64,000 nt of DNA from Rhynchopus euleeides. Taxonomy: Eukaryota > Euglenozoa > Diplonemea > Diplonemida > Diplonemidae. The notes under the pieces were generated by a model. That model was not told the origin of the DNA. It worked only from the letters and a program-made list of their open reading frames with translations, and ran no database searches. Every line of letters starts with the position of its first letter. Within the stretch, counting starts at the first letter, position 1. Of this stretch, positions 53,413-63,099 are shown one piece after another. The stretch covers positions 1,736,001 through 1,800,000 of the forward strand of contig OY723299.1 of assembly GCA_963210315.1 (NCBI GenBank). Direction: 5' to 3'. The translations under genes and the position numbers were made by a program.

Positions 53413-54025
53413 AGTCGCTCTCCACCACACGCAGCTCCCCCCATGCCCCTGCTTCGCGGTGGCATAGTCGATGATCGCCCCCCCGTCCCGCATCGCTGCA
53501 TCCCCCTCCCTCGGAAGGAGGGCTGCGGGGTAGAGGGGTGATGTGGGGGGGGGGGGGTCTAGCCTTTGGCCCTCTTCTGCAAGTCGCACCCGGTGGAAAC
53601 CGTGCCGCGGACCAGCGCACAGAGCCGCCCCCTTCTTCGCAGTGACTGGGCAGGGACTTGACATCCTGCTGCACGGGTGAAACCATCACTGTGTAGAGTG
53701 CACGCACCTGCTGAGGCAGGGTGCTGCACAAACAGTTGAAGGCGCCCCCCGGGGATGATCTCGGGTCCCGCGAAGGCGACATGGCCGAAGAGTGTGTTGT
53801 TGCGGCATGCGACGATGAGAATGGTTCCCCCCCCCACTGCTCAAGGGGCGGATGCGCTCTTATCTCGACTCCTGAGTCCCCCCCCTCCAGTGATGTGTGC
53901 CTTGATTTTTTTGGATTTTTTTGGGTTTGATTTTTTTGGATTTTTTTGATTTTTTTGGGTGTGTTTTCAGTGATTTTTTTCACTTTTTTGACCCCTTTGG
54001 GGTTTTTGCTTGGCTGAGAAGTGTT
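53413..54025. other. Spacer after copy 2
   Basis: 600 bases of unrelated sequence replacing the end of copy 2. A T-rich array of GATTTTTTTGG-like units lies at about 53902-53990. A minus-strand frame at 53559-53837 (ILIVACRNNTLFGHVAFAGP) is not recognised and lacks support. Confidence 0.45.
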
Positions 54026-54200
54026 GACTTCAGGGGGCTCCCAACGTGCTTCGGCACACCGGGTTCTTGGCCTGCGGCGGCATGGTAGTCGGTCAGAGAG
54101 GCCAGCGCTTGGTCGGGGACTACTCAGAGAGGGCGTGTGCGGACTTCAGGGGGCTCCCAACGTGCATCTGCACACCGGGTTCTTGGCCTGCGGACGTAGA
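54026..54200 (+). repeat. Direct repeat upstream of the LINE gene (116-bp period)
   Basis: About 55 bases from GACTTCAGGGGGCTCCCAAC to ACACCGGGTTCTTGGCCTGC occur twice, starting at 54026 and 54142. Confidence 0.75.
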
Positions 54201-54231
54201 TTGCCTAAAGGTTTAGAAACCGGCCGAGCCC

Positions 54232-56661
54232 GTGGGGGTGACGAACGTACTGCCGGCCCGGGATTGTCAAGGTTCTTTCCCCAGATGGCTCACCAGTACC
54301 ACCAAACCACACGGAGAGCAAAACCGCCGGGGAGGGGGTGGGGGAAGGTGGGAAGGGCGGCATGCCGAACTACAGCAAGGATGGCCAACAATGCGATCAC
54401 TGCAAACAAGGCATGGGACACAAGAGGGAAAAAAAAAAGAGCAGCTCATGCTTGACGACGCATACCCGCAAGTCGAGGGGCACTGCCCGAACCAAGCGGG
54501 ATTCCAGCGACTGAGATCGACAACCGACCAGCTAGCCTACATCACCCAAACAGCGACGGACGCCCTCTCCTCCGGGAAGGCAGCTGTCACCCTGTACTTC
54601 GACCTCGAGAAAGCCTTCGACAAGGTCAGCAAGCTCGCAGTCATCAACAGCGTCAGACGAAAGGGCTTCCCCCCGAAGTTCACCCGATGGCTGCACAACT
54701 ACCTCAGCAACCGCCGGGCCGCCGCACAGGTGCACGGGGTGAGAAGCGACTACTACGACTTCAACAACGGTGTCCCACAAGGAACAGTGCTCTCGCCCCT
54801 GCTCTTCAACTGCGTGATGGATGACGTATCTCGAGCCATCACCGCCTCCCCGGACGTCCACCCTGCGGTGTTCGCAGATGACATTGCAGTACTCGTCGTC
54901 GGGGACACCTACACCGACGCCCTAAGCACCGCACAGGGCGTCATATCAGCACTCGCCGCCGAAGTCCCACTCCACGGGCTGCAGCTCTCCCCCAGCAAGT
55001 GCTGCTACACGCTGATGGGAACGACGCCTGAAGCACTGGGCGAGCACAAGCGCATGGAGCTCCCAGACGGCACCCCCCTCCAGCACGACTCCACAGCAAA
55101 ATACCTCGGGGTTTACATCGATGCCTGCTACACGATGTCGGACCACGTCGACCACGTCGTGACCACCTGTATGCGACGCCTGAGCATACTGCGTATGTTG
55201 GCAGGCACCGACTGGGGCTCAAGTGGAGACACGCTGCGCCAGGCCTACCTGACGTATGTCTACCCCATCCTGATGTACGCCGCAAGCGTTTACACCCCTG
55301 GCCTGACCGCGAGGAACCTCAAACGCCTGCAAGATGTCCACCGCACCGCAGCCCTGATTATCACAGGCTGCATGAAGAACACCAGCACGGCGAAGCTCCT
55401 CTGGGAATCACACCTACGAGACCTCGACCTCGACTTCAAGGTTGCGGTGTGCACAGACCACGAACGCTTCCGCCGCGTGCCCCACTCCCCAGGATACCGG
55501 GCGCAACTAAATACCGGGAACACGGGAGGCAGCTGGCTACATCAGGCACGGAGTCTGGTGAAATCCTCGAAGGTCGACGGGCGCACCCCCCTGCTGGCCC
55601 CCCTGCATGCAGCACACCCCATCCCCCCCTGGGAATGGAACCTGGTGCTGCCACGAGTGCACATCCTGGCGACGCTGCCGGGGCTCACCGCCCCGAAGGC
55701 CGCCACCCCGAAAGACACCCTCCGGGACCTGGCAGAGCAGACCATCCAGGCCCTCCCGACGTGCGCCTGGCATGTCTACACCGACGGGTCAGTCTCCAAC
55801 TCCACATCGCGGCAGCAACAGGGCGGCGCGGGCGCAGCGGTGTACAGCATGCCGGAGGGCCGCCTCAAGAAAAAGCTCGCCTGGCCGGCAGGACTCCGTT
55901 GCATCAGCTACCAGGCAGAGCTGGTGGCCATCAGAGAATCCCTCGCCCACCTATGCACCGTGGTAACCCAAGGCGAAACGGTCGCCATCCTCACCGACTC
56001 GCAGAGCGCACTGAATGCACTGCTGAGCGGCCCCCAGCGAGCGAGGGGGTCCACCGAATGGGACATCTGGCAGAGGCTGCGCAAGCTCGCCCAAACATAC
56101 GATGTCACCACCCACCTCCGCTACATCCCGTCGCATGTTGGGGTGGTAGGGAACGAACTTGCTGACAAGCAGGCGCAGATCGGTGCGTTCAAGCCCCAGA
56201 TGGAGCCGATCAGCCTCGCGTCGGCCCGTGTCACCCTCCGCCGACACATATACAGCGGGACCACGTTGCCCCGCACAGACAGCGTGTACGCGTATCGGTC
56301 AGGAATCGGGGAGACGCGACTGCAGCGCCCTGACCTCCGCATGGAGGGCCTTACCCGCTTAGGGGAAACCACCATCCGCCGCCTCCGGGCCGACCACCAC
56401 CGCCTGGTGTACGACCACGACGTCCCGGGCAGCGCACAACCACCGTGCAAACCCTGCCTGAAGCTTGCGCCGGACAGCCCCCCGCCTGGGGTCTCGCTGA
56501 AGCACCTATTCTTCGGCTGTCCCGCGACAGCGTCAGCCCGACACCACCTCACAGCCACAAGCGTGCACAACCTGCTGCTGCACAACTGCAAGGGGGCCCT
56601 ACGCTACCTGGCTGAGGCAGGGGTGACGGAGCACAGCGAGAAGGACTACCTGATCTCGTGA
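54232..56661 (+). CDS. LINE reverse transcriptase / RNase H protein (N-terminus missing)
   Basis: 809 residues in an open frame; homology to LINE proteins begins only at about residue 75 (QAGFQRLRSTTDQ). The endonuclease and RT fingers (YRPI motif) are absent. The RT palm is intact (YFDLEKAFDKV, NNGVPQGTVLSPLLFN, FADDIAVL with Asp216-Asp217). RNase H follows with Asp518 (YTDGS), Glu563 (QAELVAI), Asp589 (LTDSQSAL) and Asp645 (NELADK), all present. A C-terminal CxxC...H....C knuckle (PPCKPCLK ... KHLFFGC) ends the protein. Linked RT and RNase H of this kind are found in I/Ingi and Jockey-related clades. This copy should not be able to move alone. Residues 1-70 are probably not native: they include a poly-A-encoded KKK stretch and low-complexity sequence. 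Translation might start at MLDDAYPQVEG (about 54450). Confidence 0.85.
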   Translation: MGVTNVLPARDCQGSFPRWLTSTTKPHGEQNRRGGGGGRWEGRHAELQQGWPTMRSLQTRHGTQEGKKKEQLMLDDAYPQVEGHCPNQAGFQRLRSTTDQLAYITQTATDALSSGKAAVTLYFDLEKAFDKVSKLAVINSVRRKGFPPKFTRWLHNYLSNRRAAAQVHGVRSDYYDFNNGVPQGTVLSPLLFNCVMDDVSRAITASPDVHPAVFADDIAVLVVGDTYTDALSTAQGVISALAAEVPLHGLQLSPSKCCYTLMGTTPEALGEHKRMELPDGTPLQHDSTAKYLGVYIDACYTMSDHVDHVVTTCMRRLSILRMLAGTDWGSSGDTLRQAYLTYVYPILMYAASVYTPGLTARNLKRLQDVHRTAALIITGCMKNTSTAKLLWESHLRDLDLDFKVAVCTDHERFRRVPHSPGYRAQLNTGNTGGSWLHQARSLVKSSKVDGRTPLLAPLHAAHPIPPWEWNLVLPRVHILATLPGLTAPKAATPKDTLRDLAEQTIQALPTCAWHVYTDGSVSNSTSRQQQGGAGAAVYSMPEGRLKKKLAWPAGLRCISYQAELVAIRESLAHLCTVVTQGETVAILTDSQSALNALLSGPQRARGSTEWDIWQRLRKLAQTYDVTTHLRYIPSHVGVVGNELADKQAQIGAFKPQMEPISLASARVTLRRHIYSGTTLPRTDSVYAYRSGIGETRLQRPDLRMEGLTRLGETTIRRLRADHHRLVYDHDVPGSAQPPCKPCLKLAPDSPPPGVSLKHLFFGCPATASARHHLTATSVHNLLLHNCKGALRYLAEAGVTEHSEKDYLIS

Positions 56662-57033
56662 AACCTGCAAAAATCAACAGCGGTCAAGGGCTTCGGCCTG
56701 ACACCCCAGCACCCCCCCCCCCCCCCCCCACCCCCAGACCCACGTCACTTTCCACGGGCCGCCAGGCGCGTCAGCGTCGGCGACCGCCCGCCCCCAGTCT
56801 GAGAGGCAGCAGCCACGACTCGGCAGGAGGCGGGCACAACAAAAAAAGGGAGAGTCGTCACTGTGCATATCAGCACGGTCCCGCCCTCTGAGCCAGACTA
56901 ACCCGCCCATAAAGGAAAAGAGGAAGAGGCGACGTAAGGCAATGCCTCCGTGCGGCAAGGAGAACACGAAACAGCGTCCCCCCTCACCGGGGGACGCGAC
57001 GAGCACGGCCAAAAATCGTTCAAAATCGTTCAA

Positions 57034-58338
57034 CACCCCCACTCTGAGATGCCTGGGCGCAAGGCTTGCTGGTCGCACGCGGAGACACCGACACGGAGCA
57101 AGGGAGAGGGATCATCCCTCAATCATCCCTCCTGTGTTTGTATGGGTACCCCCTGTTTTGTACAGTGGCAAGAATCTGACTTGCGAGGGCACTTCCTGAG
57201 CTTGCCTCATAGGGGGTAGTGCCCGTTTTCCTTTCCCAGGAGATGTCAGAAATATGCGGGCTTTCGCCGAACTACAGATTTTCGCTGTTAGCCCTTTGGG
57301 GTTTTCCCGAAAATCCCGAAAATCCCGCCCCAGGTCCCTCTTATGGGTCCACCGACGGACAGAGTCTATATTATCGTGTTGTGTGCAGGAGGCAGGGGTG
57401 GGATAGTGGGTGGGCAGCTCGCTCACCCCCACACATACACGGGGGATTGACTTTTATGGATTTTTATGGAATTTTACCTGGGACCCCCCGTGTATAAGTC
57501 CCCCCCCCCCTTACCCCCGTGTTTAAGTCCCCCCCTGGGGGTCTGGCAGGGGGGGGACTTAAACACAGGGGGACCTAAACACGGGGGTGGGCTGGTCTGG
57601 AGGGTCATCAGGTGGCCCCTAGGCCCTCCAGGTGCTGTCAGAGTCGAAAAGTGGGGTGCCAAAAGTCCATCCGGACCGGAATTACCCCCCTACGACAGCA
57701 GAGGAAGAGGTCTTCTTGGTCTCCACTGTGCCACCCCCGTGTTTAAGCCCCCCCTGTGTTTAGGTCCGCCCCCCCCGTGTTTAAGTCCCCCCCGGCCGAA
57801 AATCGCCTCCAGGGGGGGGACTTAAACACGGGGGGTCCCAGGTATGGATTTTTATTGATTTTTATGGATTTTTTTGGATTTTTTTGAACCGGGCTCAGGA
57901 AACCCTGATTTATAACATCACTGCCCCCCTCCCCCACATACCGTGTGTGCTGATGGAAAACCGGAGTGGCCCAGCAAGCTCCCCTCGGATCCGCTGGACC
58001 GTGAACCTTACATTCCGGCACTCGAGAAATGCCTGGATGCTACTACTGAGGAACTCGATTACCCACCCACTCAGGTCAGAGGGGCACGCACTGCGCGACA
58101 CTGAGCCCTGAGTCCTTGTGCGAGTCGCCTTTGCTGTGGAGGTGTGGGTGGGGCGTCCCCCCGAGCGTGTCCCTCGAGGCTACAGTGCGGGGCGATTGGC
58201 CCGCGAGCCCAGCCCCTGCAAGGTAGCCTCGGGGGGATGATGAAGGATCGATATTTGGGCAACATTCCGGTGTCAGCCGGGAGTTTTAAGTCGCAGACCA
58301 CCAACATCAACGCAGGAAACACGCTGTCAACAGCAACA
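57034..58338. other. Spacer with an inverted-repeat element
   Basis: No gene. It contains the TA-flanked element at 57477-57842, bordered by TTTTTATGGATTTTTATGG arrays. From 58239 the sequence matches the upstream region of copy 1 (49118-49218), including GATGAAGGATCGATATTTGG. Confidence 0.5.
57477..57842. mobile_element. TA-flanked inverted-repeat element (366 bp)
   Basis: Inverted ends of about 30 bp begin CCTGGGACCCCCCGTGT and continue to TAAGTCCCCCC with one mismatch. TA lies at 57475-57476 and 57843-57844. Inside, CCGTGTTTAAGTCCCCCC recurs several times in both directions. There is no coding capacity. Confidence 0.7.
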
Positions 58339-59673
58339 ATGGATGTTGTGGTCGCAGGCCCCGCAGGGCAGGAGGCGGTGCTGCCCGTTGCGGAGGACGC
58401 CACCCTGCTCGACCTGCTCAAGGCGACCCAGGCGGAGTTCGGCTGCCCGCTGACCGACACAGCCCTGTGGGCAGGTGGCAGGGAGCTCACCTCCGAGGGC
58501 CCCGCCACACGCCTTGCCGACGTCGAGGGGTTTGAGGCGGGCTGCCGTGTCGATGTGCGTCTCGACGCCACACGCTACGCAAAGAAGATCACCGATGGCA
58601 CCGCTGCCTGGGGATCCCTCCCTGACTGGGCACGCGAGTCCCGCGAGTGCGCCGTGGCGCTGATGGGGGTCGACCCTGCCTCATTTGCGAAACTCCCGGC
58701 GCTGTCCCGTGGGGACAGCGACGTTGCGCTGGCAGCAGTGCAGGCTAATGGCACCAACCTGGAACACGTCTGCGGGACACTGGGCGACGACCCAACTGTC
58801 GTGCGTGCTGCCTGTGCATCTGACCCAGCTGCGCTGCGCTTCGCAGGCCCGGAGATGCGGGGCGACGTCCCCCTCCTGCTGGGCATGCTGGAGTGCAGCC
58901 CCTCGCACCTGGGCTGTGCCCCCTCGCACCTCCTCTGCGACAGGGAGTTTGCCGTGAGGGCGCTGCGTGCATCCAACGGGTGGGGCTTCAGACACCTCAG
59001 CGGGGAGCTGCGTGCAGACCGCGAGCTTGCCATCTACGCCGTGCGCCGCTACGTCCCTGCCTTTGAGTTCTGCAACTCTGCGCTGCGCGGGGACCGTGCC
59101 TTCGTGCTGCAGCTGCTGCGCGACGTGGTGAGCATCACACTCCACCAGAGGCTGCCCGCGCTGCGGTCGTGGTGGGAGCAGCTCCGTGGGGCGCCCTCCC
59201 TGCTGCCCAAGACGTTCCGCTTCAACTACCCGCGGGACTCGCTGATGCTGCGGCACGTCCTCAACGGGCTCAATGCGGACCGTGAGATTGTGATGCTCTC
59301 CCTCTCCTGCTGGGGCGAGTCGCTACGCTATGCAAGCGATGCGCTTCGTGCAGACAAGGGCGTGGTGATGGCAGCTGTGCAGAGCATCGGAGATGCGCTG
59401 CAGTACGCCTCCCCGGAACTGAGGGCCAACAAGGCCGTGGCATATGCAGCCCTGCGCAACAAGGGTTCCATTGATCACATCGACCCCTCGCTGCTGGATG
59501 ACACGGAAGTGTTCGAGTGCAAGACGAGGGTCATTCGGGATGGGGCTCCGGCGTACTTACGTACGAATCGTCACAAGCTGATGGGCGACAAGGAGTTTGT
59601 GCGCCTCAGCCAGCCTGCTGTGTCCTACCTGCGCACCGAGGCCATTATAGCGGCGGGCTACCAGACATTCTAG
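58339..59673 (+). CDS. Ubl-DUF4116 gene, copy 3
   Basis: 444 residues from ATG 58339, the same start context as the other copies (CAACAGCAACAATGG, after AACATCAACGCAG). The ubiquitin-like N-terminus and repeats match the family up to DDTEVFE. The C-terminus then differs and is about 80 residues shorter than copy 4 (CKTRVIRDGAPAYLRTNR ... DKEFVRLSQPAVSYLRTEA), as if the last repeats had been partly deleted while keeping frame. An upstream in-frame ATG (58144) lies before the leader-acceptor region and I do not use it. No inactivating change is visible. Confidence 0.82.
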   Translation: MDVVVAGPAGQEAVLPVAEDATLLDLLKATQAEFGCPLTDTALWAGGRELTSEGPATRLADVEGFEAGCRVDVRLDATRYAKKITDGTAAWGSLPDWARESRECAVALMGVDPASFAKLPALSRGDSDVALAAVQANGTNLEHVCGTLGDDPTVVRAACASDPAALRFAGPEMRGDVPLLLGMLECSPSHLGCAPSHLLCDREFAVRALRASNGWGFRHLSGELRADRELAIYAVRRYVPAFEFCNSALRGDRAFVLQLLRDVVSITLHQRLPALRSWWEQLRGAPSLLPKTFRFNYPRDSLMLRHVLNGLNADREIVMLSLSCWGESLRYASDALRADKGVVMAAVQSIGDALQYASPELRANKAVAYAALRNKGSIDHIDPSLLDDTEVFECKTRVIRDGAPAYLRTNRHKLMGDKEFVRLSQPAVSYLRTEAIIAAGYQTF

Positions 59674-60941
59674 CCCACCTGAGCGGAGATTTCACCCCTA
59701 TGGAATGCCAGGCCGATCTGAAGAATATTACTGTGCAAAAACACTCCATTTGAGCGGACCCTCGCATCGCACGCACATGGATGTCATTTCACTCTTTGAC
59801 GGATCCCCCAGCAAGCGAGTCTTGTACTCAGTGGGGACATGATGATGCGCGCTTCGATGATCATTAAGCCCCCAGCACCGGGACACTGCGCATGATGACG
59901 TTGAGTTTCATCCGCTGTCACGTAGAGATGGGCGGGGAGGGGGCACAGATCCGCACAGGGTTGCCCACGTGACCACACACACACACATACACGCCTCAGA
60001 GCCTGGATGGCTTTCCAGCGGTTGGGTTGACCAGTGCCCACTCCGCACACAGAACAGGCACAGAACCTCTTGCATTCTTAATTTCGGGTTGTGCGTCGTC
60101 TTCTTTTTCCTTTATACCCTCCTGCGTGGCTCCGCTCAGGACTGGATCACCCTGAGTTCCAAGGAAGCTGGTTCACGCTGAAGAGTTCGGCAAGTGGAGA
60201 GTACGTGGTACGAACGAAACTGGGGCCACGGAGGGGGAATCCTCACGAAGTGTCGGACGGGTGAGGGGAGGTGCTTCTGTCGAGAAAGGTTGCGCTCGCC
60301 ACACACCGCCTTAAAACTTGCTTCAACACCTGTGCGCCTCACTCCAAAGTGAAAAGTGTCCAGAGTATCGTGGCCTCAAATCTATCACCAGAACGATGGA
60401 GACCAGCATGGGGAATTTCTCTAGCCTACCCTACTCTCTCGCGAACGGACCAGCCCTGTGACCAGTGCCGAGACAATGTCTTGCTCGCAGGGTGAAGTGG
60501 AGCTGTTCGCATGACAAGCACAGCCAATGTTGTGCCGACCGTCGGATGACTCTTTGTTAGGAGACGCTTCTCAACGTTCTTATCGTATTTGGGTGCTTTC
60601 CACCCGAACATGATGTCTCCCAACACTACGGCGCCGTGGGATGGCGACACGACCTGTGGGCATTCAGAGTTTGCAAGGTATCCTCGCGGGTGCCACTTGT
60701 CTACCAGTTGTGTCGCCCACACTATTGGCGTGTGAAGGCACGTTGCCTCCATTGATGGGCAGGAGGCGGCAGCCCCACACCCTTGTGACCGACTGAACAA
60801 TCTCGCAGTATGATACCGCCCACGCAGGGTGACCCAACAACATGCATATTTGGCCGAGATTCCGACGTCAGTCAGACCGGCAGTTTTCGAACCCTGCATC
60901 CAACTAACATCAACGCAGGAAACACGCTGTCAACAGCAACA
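59674..60941. other. Duplicated upstream region of Ubl-DUF4116 copy 4
   Basis: 59927-60941 is the duplicate of 51229-52248. The first 250 bases, before the duplicated part, hold nothing recognisable. Confidence 0.55.
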
Positions 60942-62519
60942 ATGGATGTTGTGGTCGCAGGCCCCGCAGGGCAGGAGGCGGTGCTGCCCGTTGCGGAGGA
61001 CGCCACCCTGCTCGACCTGCTCAAGGCGACCCAGGCGGAGTTCGGCTGCCCGCTGACCGACACAGCCCTGTGGGCAGGTGGCAGGGAGCTCACCTCCGAG
61101 GGCCCCGCCACACGCCTTGCCGACGTCGAGGGGTTTGAGGCGGGCTGCCGTGTCGATGTGCGTCTCGACGCCACACGCTACGCAAAGAAGATCACCGATG
61201 GCACCGCTGCCTGGGGATCCCTCCCTGACTGGGCACGCGAGTCCCGCGAGTGCGCCGTGGCGCTGATGGGGGTCGACCCTGCCTCATTTGCGAAACTCCC
61301 GGCGCTGTCCCGTGGGGACAGCGACATTGCGCTGGCAGCAGTGCAGGCGAAGGGCACCAACCTGGAGCACGTCTGCGGGACACTGAGCGACGACCCAACT
61401 GTCGTGCGTGCTGCCTGTGCATCTGACCCAGCTGCGCTGCGCTTCGCAGGCCCGGAGATGCGGGGCGACGTCCCCCTCCTGCTGGGCATGCTGGAGTGCA
61501 GCCCCTCGCACCTGGGCTGTGCCCCCTCGCACCTCCTCTGCGACAGGGAGTTTGCCGTGAGGGCGCTGCGTGCATCCAACGGGTGGGGCTTCAGACACCT
61601 CAGCGGGGAGCTGCGTGCAGACCGCGAGCTTGCCATCTACGCCGTGCGCCGCTACGTCCCTGCCTTTGAGTTCTGCAACTCTGCGCTGCGCGGGGACCGT
61701 GCCTTCGTGCTGCAGCTGCTGCGCGACGTGGTGAGCATCACACTCCACCAGAGGCTGCCCGCGCTGCAGTCGTGGTGGGAGCAGCTCCGTGGGGCGCCCT
61801 CCCTGCTGCCCGAGACGTTCCGCTTCAACCACCCGCGGGACTCGCTGATGCTGCGGCACGTCCTCAACGGGCTCAATGCGGACCGTGAGATTGTGATGCT
61901 CTCCCTCTCCTGCTGGGGCGAGTCGCTACGCTATGCAAGCGATGCGCTTCGTGCAGACAAGGGCGTGGTGATGGCAGCTGTGCAGAGCATTGGAGATGCG
62001 CTGCAGTACGCCTCCCCGGAACTGAGGGCCAACAAGGCCGTGGCAATGGCAGCCGCGCGCAACAAGTGCGCCATCGATCACATCGACCCCTCGCTGCTGG
62101 ATGACACGGAAGTGCTCGAGTGGAAGATGCGGGGATGGCCTGGGGCCGTGTCTTACGCTTCCCCGAGGCTGCGAATTAACAAGCCCTTTATCCTGGGTGT
62201 CCTGCGGCGCACACCTTCAGCCTACGTGCACCTTGACCAGCGCATGCAGGAGGATGAGGATGTTGCGCTGGCTGCGGTGTCACAGGACAGCCTCCTTTAC
62301 GCGGACGTGCCCGAGTGTGCGCGCACGGAGAAGGTGACACTCTCCATTAAGGACGGGGTTCGGGTGAGTTTGGTGCCTGATGGGCTGCTGCGCGACAAGG
62401 AGTTTGTCCTGAAGTTTGTGCGCCTCAACAAGCATGCCATGTCCTACCTGGATTCCAGCTTGAGCACCGATCCCGATGTCATTGCCTCACCCTTGTCACC
62501 AAGCTCCCCTATGGTGTAG
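60942..62519 (+). CDS. Ubl-DUF4116 gene, copy 4 (end altered by retroposon)
   Basis: 525 residues, the longest intact family member. It has a ubiquitin-like domain at 1-78 and then about eight DUF4116-type units; the clearest are ADREIVMLSLSCWGESLRYA and ADKGVVMAAVQSIGDALQYA. A repeat-poor arginine segment and a C-terminal LNKHAMSYLDSSLSTDPDVIA complete it. After Ile in DPDVI the reading runs into a retroposon, adds ASPLSPSSPMV and stops inside the tRNA-like sequence at TAG 62517-62519. The displaced original end (TTGCAGCTGCTGAGC ... TGGTGGAGGTGAG) lies 615 bases downstream at 63100-63155 and matches the end of copy 1. The loss is about 14 residues, so the protein may still work. Function unknown; the ubiquitin-like N-terminus suggests a proteasome or ubiquitin-pathway link. 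Confidence 0.85.
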   Translation: MDVVVAGPAGQEAVLPVAEDATLLDLLKATQAEFGCPLTDTALWAGGRELTSEGPATRLADVEGFEAGCRVDVRLDATRYAKKITDGTAAWGSLPDWARESRECAVALMGVDPASFAKLPALSRGDSDIALAAVQAKGTNLEHVCGTLSDDPTVVRAACASDPAALRFAGPEMRGDVPLLLGMLECSPSHLGCAPSHLLCDREFAVRALRASNGWGFRHLSGELRADRELAIYAVRRYVPAFEFCNSALRGDRAFVLQLLRDVVSITLHQRLPALQSWWEQLRGAPSLLPETFRFNHPRDSLMLRHVLNGLNADREIVMLSLSCWGESLRYASDALRADKGVVMAAVQSIGDALQYASPELRANKAVAMAAARNKCAIDHIDPSLLDDTEVLEWKMRGWPGAVSYASPRLRINKPFILGVLRRTPSAYVHLDQRMQEDEDVALAAVSQDSLLYADVPECARTEKVTLSIKDGVRVSLVPDGLLRDKEFVLKFVRLNKHAMSYLDSSLSTDPDVIASPLSPSSPMV

Positions 62520-63099
62520 TGGTTAGCACCCTGGACTTTGAATCCAGTAGCCGCGGTTCAAACCCGCGTGGGGCAACCTTTTGAGGGGGGATAAAATCCA
62601 ACTTGCTGCCTTCACGTGGCGCCCCCTGTGATTACCCTCCTCCGAGGGGAAACTAAAGCAAGCTCTGGTAACTCTTTTTCCGCTGTGTGCCCTGTTTCAT
62701 ATATGCGGAGGGGCCCTTTCTGCACGGCTTTGGTTTTATTGATGTTGTGGTGTGCGTGGTTTATTTTCCCTTTTTTTGTTGTTTTCGCAGCATTTTATGC
62801 TGTCGGGTGAGCTTCCGCCCCATGGGAGGCGCTCCTTCCGGCTTGCGCTGCCCACCCATCCCACCCCCGTCCCCTTCCCACATTCTTTCTTTTCTTTTAG
62901 GGGAGACGTCCTCGCAGTGGCTGTTTGGCCTGACGCGATTCCCCGCCTCAAAGCAGACCCACCTGGCAGCTACTCAAGGCACATGAGGAGTGAGAGGCGT
63001 CAACGGGCGCAACGCCCCTCCCTGCGGTCCGGCTTCCGCCACGTGGCTGACTCAAAGCAGCGAAGTGACCAACGGGAGCGACATGAAAAAAAAAAAAAA
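62486..63099 (+). mobile_element. tRNA-headed, poly(A)-tailed retroposon (SINE-like) inserted in copy 4
   Basis: About 613 bases lie between two copies of ATTGC (62481-62485 and 63099-63103), the target duplication. The insert starts with a tRNA-Gln-like sequence 19 bases in and ends in a run of 14 A (63086-63099). Removing it restores the reading frame and end seen in copy 1. A tRNA head, an unrelated body and a poly(A) tail are the classic SINE layout. No open frame of note is inside. Confidence 0.7.
62505..62576 (+). tRNA. tRNA-Gln(TTG)-like sequence, probably a SINE head
   Basis: It folds as a cloverleaf. The D-arm is GTGT/GCAC, the anticodon arm is CTGGA-CTTTGAA-TCCAG (anticodon TTG, Gln), the T-arm is CGCGG-TTCAAAC-CCGCG and the discriminator is A. 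The acceptor stem TCCCCTA/TGGGGCA has a C-C mismatch at 2:71 and a T-G pair, unlike a typical working tRNA. Both internal Pol III boxes (TGGTGTAGTGG and GGTTCAAAC) are intact. Its place inside a poly(A)-tailed insertion argues for a retroposed copy; a functional gene cannot be excluded. Confidence 0.65.

Larger units (their letters stand above)
54026..57033 (+). mobile_element. LINE-type retrotransposon, 5' truncated
   Basis: It contains the RT-RNase H gene (54232-56661) and a 370-base 3' region that recurs at 48207-48570 and 25336-25512. All copies end in short ATCGTTCAA tandem units and not in poly(A). The 5' border is unclear: a 116-base direct repeat (GACTTCAGGGGGCTCCCAAC at 54026 and 54142) precedes the gene and may belong to the element. 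No endonuclease region is present. Confidence 0.75.

Noticed and set aside
53559..53837. A 92-residue minus-strand frame after copy 2
   Set aside because: No recognised family, no second copy in the window, and it overlaps low-complexity DNA.
62505..62576. A stand-alone functional tRNA-Gln gene
   Set aside because: The acceptor stem has a C-C mismatch, and the sequence lies inside a poly(A)-tailed insertion with a target duplication. I keep it as a tRNA-like feature, not as a proven gene.
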